Of a DNA stretch of 64,000 nucleotides, positions 58,308-64,000 are shown in pieces. The notes beneath the pieces are model-generated. The model was not told the origin of the DNA. It searched no databases and was given only the letters and a program-made list of their open reading frames with translations. Within the stretch, counting starts at the first letter, position 1. Every line of letters starts with the position of its first letter. A program made the translations under genes and the position numbers. The DNA is from JBDUDK01 sp040002995 (GTDB lineage: Bacteria; Actinomycetota; Acidimicrobiia; Acidimicrobiales; Ilumatobacteraceae), in contig JBDUDK010000081.1 of the NCBI GenBank assembly GCA_040002995.1, positions 24,224 through 88,223 of the forward strand, written 5' to 3'.

Positions 58308-61028
58308 TCACGGAGTGCGTGACAGCTCCGCGTCGAGGAACTCCTCGAACTCGTCCTTCGGAATCGCGGCGCGGAAGTAGAACCCTTGCGCGAGGTCACA
58401 CCCGAGCGTGCTCAGCGCGGCGAGGTGCTCGGCGGTCTCCACTCCTTCGGCCACAACGGCAAGATCGAGCGCGTGGGCCAGACCGATGATCGCTTCGACG
58501 ATGGTGGCGGACTGGCCATCGGTGCCGAGCTGCTCCACGAACGATCGATCGATCTTCACCAGATCGACGGGGAACCGGCGCAGGTAGCTCAGAGACGAAT
58601 AGCCGGTGCCGAAGTCGTCGATCGCGATGCGTACGCCGAGCGCCTTGAGCCGGCCAAGAGTGAGTAGCGCCGCCTCCGTATTGGCCAGCAACACAGACTC
58701 CGTCACCTCGAAGATGACCGACGATGGCTCGATACCGGAGAGCGCCAGTTCGGCCGCCACCGAGCCGACGAAATCGGGCTGCGCGAGTTGCCGTCCCGAA
58801 AGGTTCACCGCAACCTGCAGAGGTTCGGCGTCGGGATGGCGCGCCTGCCATGCGGCCGTGTCCCGACACGCCTGCCCGAGTACCCATCCCCCGATCGTGT
58901 TGATGAGGCCGGTGTCCTCGGCGATTTCGATGAACTCCTCAGGGCCAACGAGTTCATCACCCCGCTGCCAACGCACGAGGGCCTCGGAACCGCGGATCTC
59001 CCCCGTACGCACATCGACGGTCGGTTGGTAGTGGATGCGTAGCTCGTCGCGATCGATCGCGTAACGCAATGCGTTCTCGACAGCGAGTCGCTTGTCGGCC
59101 CAGGCCTGCATCTCGTGGTCGAAGATCTCGTAGCGGTTGCGCCCGGCCTCCTTCGCTCGGTACATCGCGACATCGGCCTTGCGAAGCAGGTTGTCGGGTG
59201 AGTCGCCCACAGACGCGAACGCGATGCCGACCGACGCGGACACGAACGCCTCGCCTTCGTCGAGTCCGTAGGGCTCGCTCACCAACTCCAGGATGCGCCG
59301 GGCGATGTGCACGGCATCGCTGACGTCCGCGAGGCTCTCGTACAGAATCACGAACTCGTCACCACCAAGGCGGGCGACGGTGTCGGCCGAGCGGCTGAGC
59401 TCCTTGAGCCGGCGAGCTGTCTCGATGAGGAGCTGGTCTCCGGCGTTATGTCCGAGACCGTCGTTGACCACCTTGAAACGGTCGAGGTCGAGGAAGAGCA
59501 CGGCCACCAGCGCATCGTCGCGGTCGGCGCGCATCAGGCCGTGCGCCACGCGTTCGAGAAGCTGAGTCCGGTTGGCCAGTCCGGTCAGCTGGTCGTGCAG
59601 CGCCTGGTGGGTGAGTCTCTGCTGGAGCGCGTCGCGCTCCGATGTGTCACGAATGATGGCGGTGTGGGTAATCCTCTGGCCGAGCTGCACCGAGCTGATC
59701 GCCATCTCGGCGTGGAAGCTCGATCCGTCGTGGCGCGCGCAGCCGCCTTCCCATGTGCCTTGAGCGGCCCGGCTCCCGCCCTCACCAAGCGAAGGCGCGG
59801 CGGCGAGATCGGCGAACAGCAGCGCCGCCGGCTGGCCGATCACCTCGGAGGAGTTGTAACCGAAGATCAGCTCGGCCGCTCGGTTGAAACTCTCGATGCG
59901 GCCGCGATCATTGATCGTGAGTATTCCTTCGGCCGCGGTCTCGACGATCGCGTGCGTGCGGGCGAGGGTGGCGCGGAGCTGGTCGTCGGCCCGTCGTCGT
60001 TCGGTGACATCGCGCGCGTTGATGACCATGCCTCGAATATTGCGGTCGGTGAAACGGGCGGTGGCGTCGAGTTCGATGTCGCGCAAGCTGCCGTCCTGAT
60101 GGATGAAGACGACGGTGAGCGGCTGGAGCGGGCCGTCCGGTGGGGGCGTGCCTCGGAACCACTTGGCGGTGTTATCCGACCGGCGCGTGTCGATGATGTC
60201 GTCGAGCGAACGGCCGAGCATGGTCGACGGCGGGCGTCCGAGCACGGTGAGCAGCGCGGGGCTGGCGTACCGCACACGACCCTCGCGGGCGGTGAGAAAG
60301 ATCATGTCCGTCGAACCGCGCACCAGCGAACGGAACAGGGCCGACTGGCGGGTTGCCGAGTGGCGCAGGACAAGGCCCATCGTCAGCGCGGTTGACGCAC
60401 CCAGCAAGCCGAGGAAGATTTCGATCTCGACGAGGCCCTTCAGTCTGCCCTCGGCGTCGCGAGACAGCTCGCTCGACGCGTCGGCCGTGGAGCTCGAGAC
60501 AAGTGCGCCGAGCACGCGCAGGTGCAACAGCTTGGACGAGAATGTCGATGACCAAGTCGGAGTGGCGAGGAGATCGTCGCCCGCGGCGTTGAGGTCACCG
60601 ATCAATCCTTTGATCGCTGCGAGCTTCTGGCGCAGGTTGGCCCCCCGTGCCTCAGGCACGATGATCGGCACGTCGGAACCGACTTGCTCGACCGGTCCAC
60701 CGCTGAGCAGGGTCGCCGCGGTCGCGCGCAGGAGGTCCATGCTCTGGTCGGGGTCGGCCTTCTGGCCCTCCACCTGCAGCACAACGTCCTTCACGTAGCG
60801 CTCGGCAAACGTGCGCTGCCGTGCGGTCAGATCGACCAGCGCAGGGATCGACTGTGTCCGCGTCGTGGCCCAGACGTTGTAGCCCACCATCACACTCAGC
60901 ACGATCAGGAGCACAGCGCTTATGGCCGCGATCGAGATGCGGCTCTGACTCCGAAGGACAGTTTCCGCGGCTGACTCGACACGGGCGCGTGAGCGGTGGG
61001 CGCGAGAGCCGCGGCGGCGGTTCCTCAT
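58308..61028 (-). CDS. Membrane PAS-GGDEF-EAL cyclic-di-GMP enzyme
   Basis: 906 residues. Membrane helices near 31-53 and 200-218 enclose an outside helical sensor domain. Two PAS domains follow (ALFRSLVRGSTDMIFLTARE; ETAAEGILTINDRGRIESFN). GGDEF is intact (ARLGGDEFVILYE) with an I-site RSAD five residues before it. The EAL domain is intact (GSEALVRW, DDFGTGYSSL, EGVET). It could both make and break cyclic-di-GMP. The ATG overlaps the stop of the cupredoxin gene (ATGA), implying a functional link. Confidence 0.94.
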   Translation of the reverse strand: MRNRRRGSRAHRSRARVESAAETVLRSQSRISIAAISAVLLIVLSVMVGYNVWATTRTQSIPALVDLTARQRTFAERYVKDVVLQVEGQKADPDQSMDLLRATAATLLSGGPVEQVGSDVPIIVPEARGANLRQKLAAIKGLIGDLNAAGDDLLATPTWSSTFSSKLLHLRVLGALVSSSTADASSELSRDAEGRLKGLVEIEIFLGLLGASTALTMGLVLRHSATRQSALFRSLVRGSTDMIFLTAREGRVRYASPALLTVLGRPPSTMLGRSLDDIIDTRRSDNTAKWFRGTPPPDGPLQPLTVVFIHQDGSLRDIELDATARFTDRNIRGMVINARDVTERRRADDQLRATLARTHAIVETAAEGILTINDRGRIESFNRAAELIFGYNSSEVIGQPAALLFADLAAAPSLGEGGSRAAQGTWEGGCARHDGSSFHAEMAISSVQLGQRITHTAIIRDTSERDALQQRLTHQALHDQLTGLANRTQLLERVAHGLMRADRDDALVAVLFLDLDRFKVVNDGLGHNAGDQLLIETARRLKELSRSADTVARLGGDEFVILYESLADVSDAVHIARRILELVSEPYGLDEGEAFVSASVGIAFASVGDSPDNLLRKADVAMYRAKEAGRNRYEIFDHEMQAWADKRLAVENALRYAIDRDELRIHYQPTVDVRTGEIRGSEALVRWQRGDELVGPEEFIEIAEDTGLINTIGGWVLGQACRDTAAWQARHPDAEPLQVAVNLSGRQLAQPDFVGSVAAELALSGIEPSSVIFEVTESVLLANTEAALLTLGRLKALGVRIAIDDFGTGYSSLSYLRRFPVDLVKIDRSFVEQLGTDGQSATIVEAIIGLAHALDLAVVAEGVETAEHLAALSTLGCDLAQGFYFRAAIPKDEFEEFLDAELSRTP

Positions 61029-61516
61029 TTCACTGTCTGGGGGCGCATGACGTCGATCCCCGTGTGCATGAGCCCGAGGTAGTGGCCCTCGAGATTGCAG
61101 AACAGCACGTAATGGCCGGGCCGTAGGTTGACCCTCACGGTGCGCGTCTGGCCGAGGCGGATCCCTTCGAGCGCGGTGACTTTGCGGAGCTGTGGCGCAT
61201 CCTCATCGACAGTGATTCCATCGGCCTCGAGCGGCAATTCACTCGGATCAAGATCGGTCTCCACCAACACGAGCTCATGAGTTTCGGGCCCGGTGTTTGT
61301 GACCCGGAACGACACCGCGCCGGCGTTCAGGGTGGGCTTCGACGTATCGATCGCGAAGTCACGAAGGCGCACGTCGACGGGCCGGGCGGCCGCCGGGGCA
61401 CGATGGCCGCAGCCGGTGACGGCCGCGATCAACGTCAATCCCACGGCGGGGATTGCCCATCGGCGGCGCGGGCCGTTAGAGGTGACGGGACCGTCGCCTG
61501 AGTGCACAGGGTTCAC
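61025..61516 (-). CDS. Cupredoxin-fold lipoprotein
   Basis: A 163-residue protein with a lipoprotein signal (AIPAVGLTLIAAVTGC, lipidated Cys36). The plastocyanin-like domain has His80 (PETHELVLV), Cys140, His145 and Met150 (LFCNLEGHYLGLM), a full type-1 copper ligand set, so it likely binds copper outside the membrane. The GTG start has an in-frame alternative at 61486. It is translated together with the cyclic-di-GMP enzyme, which has an outside sensor domain. Confidence 0.88.
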   Translation of the reverse strand: MNPVHSGDGPVTSNGPRRRWAIPAVGLTLIAAVTGCGHRAPAAARPVDVRLRDFAIDTSKPTLNAGAVSFRVTNTGPETHELVLVETDLDPSELPLEADGITVDEDAPQLRKVTALEGIRLGQTRTVRVNLRPGHYVLFCNLEGHYLGLMHTGIDVMRPQTVK

Positions 61517-61549
61517 ATCGGTCGGGCGGCGACCGATGTTGAGCGGGGC

Positions 61550-61753
61550 TTAGCTCGCTTCGGCGATCTGGCGGGCCGCGGCCGGGTCGACGCCTGAACG
61601 CCCGACGAGGAAGCAGGCGATCGGGGCGGCGATGCGCTCCGACGCGTGCGCGGCATCACCGGCGAGGGCCAGAAGTTCGTCGACAGTTACCTGGTCGGGA
61701 GGGTCGATGCCGAGCTTCGCGGCGAACTCGGCGATCCACTCCGTTGCGTTCAT
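61550..61753 (-). CDS. DUF6457-type small protein
   Basis: A 67-residue protein: WIAEFAAKLGIDPPDQVTVD, LLALAGDAAHASERIAAPIA and VDPAAARQIAE match the small helical DUF6457 family, often found near molybdopterin genes, although none is seen here. TACCGT is 6 nt before the ATG, giving a leaderless mRNA. It is on the same strand as, and 34 bp upstream of, the cupredoxin gene. Confidence 0.82.
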   Translation of the reverse strand: MNATEWIAEFAAKLGIDPPDQVTVDELLALAGDAAHASERIAAPIACFLVGRSGVDPAAARQIAEAS

Positions 61754-61759
61754 GCCACC

Positions 61760-61765
61760 ACGGTA
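61760..61765 (-). promoter_or_regulatory. Predicted leaderless -10 box (TACCGT)
   Basis: On the minus strand TACCGT is followed by 6 nt and the ATG at 61753. Confidence 0.5.
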
Positions 61766-61867
61766 GGGGCCGGGCCGTCCCGCCCTCGGCCGCGTCCGTT
61801 TGACTCAGCAATCCAAGGTCGAGGTGGCGGTATTTCTGGTCGGAACAGGACTTTGGGGACGTGCGTT

Positions 61868-63085
61868 TCAGAAGCCCGTCGTACACCAGGGGACGACGGG
61901 GGAGTGGAACATCGCTTCGCCGCGGTCGAGCGCTCCTGGTCGATGCTCGTCGATCAATCCCGCGGCCCGCAGCGTCGCGAGCCTCACGCCGCCGAGACAG
62001 ATCGATCCGAGGGCGCTTACGCCGACGGTGAGATCGGGCCGCGACTTCACCCGCCGGCAGCTGGCATGGCTGCCGTCGGAGTCGATCGCAAAGCGCCCGG
62101 CGGCGTAGCCGGCGGGGTCAATCACCTCGACGACGAGTCGACCGGCCGACGCATACGAGCGCCCGCCGAGCAGGGCGACGACATTGAGGGGCCGGACCCA
62201 CAGGAAGTCGCCGCGCCGCGTTTGGAGGACGCTCCGGCCGTCGTGAAACAGCCAAGTCAACGGCTCGTCGACACTACGGTTAACGGCGCGGATCGTGCGG
62301 ACAAGGTCGAGGTCGCAGCAGAACCGCCACAGGTCACGTTCGACGTCGGCGGTGGCGGCGAGCATTTCGTCGACGATGAACGTGCTATTCGGTACACGGT
62401 TGTCCCAGTTGTTCTCGACGTGATAGCGCACCACGCCGTCGACGGTGCGGCCCGTGCGATGGCGGAGCGCACTCTGTACCGGTTCGGTGGAGCCCGGCCG
62501 CGGGGTGATGCCGGTCTTGATGTCCCACCAGAGCGGCTCGCGCTCGATCGATCCGGGCCGGGTCAGCCGGAACTGCTCGTAGATGCGCTCAGCGTCGTCG
62601 CGGAGTTCGGCGAGTTCGCAGAGCTCGACGGTTCCGGAGTACCCCCCTGAGATCTTCGCGGCGCGCGTGTCGATGGTGTAATCCGCGTCGTCGGCGGCCG
62701 CTCCGTAGCCGAAGCGTCCGTAGATCGGCCACTCGGCGGAGATCAGGATGCTGGCGGCGTCACCGCGAGCGGCGGCCTCCGCATGATCGATCGCCATCAA
62801 CGATGTCAACACGCCCTGCCGGCGGTGCGTAGGGGCGACGGTGACCACAGTGACCGCGTCGGCCGCGACGATTCCGCCCGGCACGGTCAACTGCGTAGGG
62901 AAGCTGTGGAACGTCGCGACCACTTTCCGCTTGTCGAAGGCGGCCCACGTGCGGCTCAGATCGAACCGTTGACGCATGAACTCGACTTCGTCGTCGGATG
63001 GCGCCGCGACAAGGAACACGCGGCGCATCGCATGCGCGAATTCGCGAAACTCCGTTGGTTCGATCGTGCGGATCTCGACAGGCAC
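61868..63085 (-). CDS. Eis-like GNAT acetyltransferase
   Basis: A 405-residue protein, paralogous in layout to the one at 24295-25587: an N-terminal GNAT domain (VAPTHRRQGVLTSLMAID), a second GNAT-like part and an SCP2-like C-terminus ending HSPVVPWCTTGF. The free C-terminal carboxylate acts in Eis catalysis, so the intact end is meaningful. The GTG at 63085 lies 8 nt after TAGGGT with no ribosome site. It is divergent from the gene at 63143. Confidence 0.87.
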   Translation of the reverse strand: MPVEIRTIEPTEFREFAHAMRRVFLVAAPSDDEVEFMRQRFDLSRTWAAFDKRKVVATFHSFPTQLTVPGGIVAADAVTVVTVAPTHRRQGVLTSLMAIDHAEAAARGDAASILISAEWPIYGRFGYGAAADDADYTIDTRAAKISGGYSGTVELCELAELRDDAERIYEQFRLTRPGSIEREPLWWDIKTGITPRPGSTEPVQSALRHRTGRTVDGVVRYHVENNWDNRVPNSTFIVDEMLAATADVERDLWRFCCDLDLVRTIRAVNRSVDEPLTWLFHDGRSVLQTRRGDFLWVRPLNVVALLGGRSYASAGRLVVEVIDPAGYAAGRFAIDSDGSHASCRRVKSRPDLTVGVSALGSICLGGVRLATLRAAGLIDEHRPGALDRGEAMFHSPVVPWCTTGF

Positions 63086-63093
63086 GAGGGAGC

Positions 63094-63114
63094 ACCCTAG
63101 GCGGCGCCTAGTGT
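63094..63114. promoter_or_regulatory. Paired divergent -10 boxes
   Basis: TAGGGT on the minus strand (63094-63099) serves the Eis-like gene and TAGTGT on the plus strand (63109-63114) the unknown gene at 63143. They are 9 bp apart around a GGCGCC palindrome. Confidence 0.4.
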
Positions 63115-63142
63115 TCGGCCCGCTTGATAACGGAAGCTCGAC

Positions 63143-63898
63143 GTGGCGTGGTTTAGGCGCCGGCACCCGGTGCCGGAGACGCCGTCGAGCGGCGTATCGT
63201 CGTTTCACCTTTGGTGGGGCGGTCTCCCCGATGGCCGACCGGTCGTCGAAGTGGCCGCAACACTCACCATCATCGAAGCGCCCGTGGTCGACCGGCTCTA
63301 CTTCTGGGCTCTCCAGGCCACGTTCGCCGACGCGTCACGCACGTACGGCGCCGCGCACACCGGTCTGCAGTGGAATCCGAACTTCCCGCGCGCCCGCGCC
63401 GTGAATTGGGGCGGCTACGCCGATCCGCCTTCTCGTCACGTGTTCGACGGATCGATACCGGCCCTGCCCGGCTCGGCCGACGATCTCAACACTCGTACGT
63501 ATCCGTGGGAGCCGACTCGCGGCTACCGGTTTCGCATCTACCGATCACTTGTGGGTTGGCGCAGCGAAGTCACCGACGTCGGGAGCGGCGAGACGACCGT
63601 CATTCGGGATCTGTATGCCGGTGGTGATCGCCTCCGTTCGCCGGTGGTGTGGTCAGAGGTGTTCGCGCGGTGCGTCGACCCGCCGGCCGCCGCTCACTGG
63701 AGTGATCTCACGGTCACGGTCGCCGATGGTCGTGTCGCTCGAGCCGCGTTCGTGACGACCAGCTTTCCGTCCGGCGGCGACTGTCCCAATACCGACTCGG
63801 TAGCCGACGAGACGGGCATCCTTCAACGGACGAACACGCCGCGCACGAGCCAATCGGGAGTTCAGATACCCCTGCCGAATTCGCGGCCTGGCGGCTAA
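63143..63898 (+). CDS. Hypothetical protein, secretion not evident
   Basis: A 251-residue protein I cannot assign. It has aromatic-rich segments (SFHLWWGGLPDGRP, TGLQWNPNFP, NWGGYADPPSRHVF, YPWEPTRGYRFRIYRS) suggesting a beta-sandwich or jelly-roll with a carbohydrate- or lipid-binding face. No signal peptide; two cysteines (near residues 178 and 217) are present. The C-terminal 30 residues are disordered. The GTG is preceded by GGAAG. It is 27 bp before the tRNA. Confidence 0.68.
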   Translation: MAWFRRRHPVPETPSSGVSSFHLWWGGLPDGRPVVEVAATLTIIEAPVVDRLYFWALQATFADASRTYGAAHTGLQWNPNFPRARAVNWGGYADPPSRHVFDGSIPALPGSADDLNTRTYPWEPTRGYRFRIYRSLVGWRSEVTDVGSGETTVIRDLYAGGDRLRSPVVWSEVFARCVDPPAAAHWSDLTVTVADGRVARAAFVTTSFPSGGDCPNTDSVADETGILQRTNTPRTSQSGVQIPLPNSRPGG

Positions 63899-63925
63899 GG
63901 TCTCCCGGCTCGCGCGAGCGGGCAT

Positions 63926-63997
63926 GGCGACGTGGCCGAGTGGCTTAGGCAAGGGCCTGCAAAGCCCTGTACATGGGTTCGATTCCCATCGTCGCCT
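63926..63997 (+). tRNA. tRNA-Cys (anticodon GCA)
   Basis: The cloverleaf folds fully: acceptor arms GGCGACG (63926-63932) and CGTCGCC (63990-63996) pair in all seven positions. The anticodon stem AGGGC/GCCCT encloses loop CTGCAAA with anticodon GCA at 63959-63961. The T stem ATGGG/CCCAT holds TTCGATT. The discriminator is T and no encoded CCA follows. Confidence 0.95.
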
Positions 63998-64000
63998 CTC

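Noticed and set aside
1..64000. Mobile elements, prophage, attachment sites next to the tRNA-Cys
   Set aside because: No transposase, integrase or phage gene and no terminal repeats were found; the tRNA is at the edge, so an integration beyond 64000 cannot be excluded.

Overview
The window is about 64 kb of high-GC DNA from a free-living actinobacterium. I infer the class Acidimicrobiia or a close relative. The supporting signs are five luciferase-like (F420/FMN-type) oxidoreductases, DinB/mycothiol-type proteins, many GTG and TTG starts, frequent leaderless-looking promoters, and secreted repeats of the GYWLVASDGG type. The taxonomic call is inference. I saw no transposase, integrase, phage gene, CRISPR array or rRNA. 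The only RNA gene is tRNA-Cys(GCA) at the right edge.

Layout. 1-6.3 kb: a truncated Gfo/Idh/MocA oxidoreductase, an ankyrin protein, a coupled HTH/Clp-N pair, a DUF1326-DUF2182-DUF1326 metal-type membrane operon, and a DUF885 peptidase operon. 6.5-17 kb: a very large cyclase/ATPase/LuxR regulator, a PadR-controlled FtsX-type ABC exporter with a clear inverted-repeat operator, and an overlapping operon with a methyltransferase and a dimethylformamidase-like protein. 17-54 kb: a long catabolic region with an MFS exporter, five luciferase-like oxidoreductases, two acyl-CoA dehydrogenases, three acyl-CoA/AMP ligases, two crotonases, three classical SDRs, a PRISE-type reductase, a hydroxyisobutyrate-dehydrogenase-like enzyme, an FAH-family hydrolase, MBL and alpha/beta hydrolases, VOC/EthD/SnoaL-type small enzymes, a TetR regulator and a MetE-like methyltransferase. 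Together they look like beta-oxidation-style breakdown of ring-containing or branched acids. The substrate cannot be read from the sequence.

54.2-58.3 kb is the most unusual part. It is a tight operon encoding a membrane-anchored thioredoxin-like protein (MauD-like), a possible 23-residue peptide, an unknown membrane protein, an unknown soluble protein, a MauE-family membrane protein, and a Tat-exported, extremely cysteine-rich protein. The last protein resembles the methylamine dehydrogenase light chain and is fused to five 42-residue repeats. It is preceded by an 11-bp tandem direct repeat typical of OmpR/PhoB-type regulator sites. My reading is a dedicated oxidative-folding module for an exported, possibly redox-active, propeller-like protein. 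No MauB-like heavy chain and no MauG are present in the window, and the second TTQ tryptophan is not apparent.

58.3-64 kb: a PAS-GGDEF-EAL protein coupled to a cupredoxin lipoprotein, a small DUF6457 protein, an Eis-like acetyltransferase, an unknown protein, and tRNA-Cys.

Genome style. Genes overlap by 4 bp at starts and stops (ATGA/GTGA/TTGA). Seven convergent gene pairs interlock their stop codons. At least nine genes have a TANNNT box 6-8 nt before the start codon, which predicts leaderless mRNAs.
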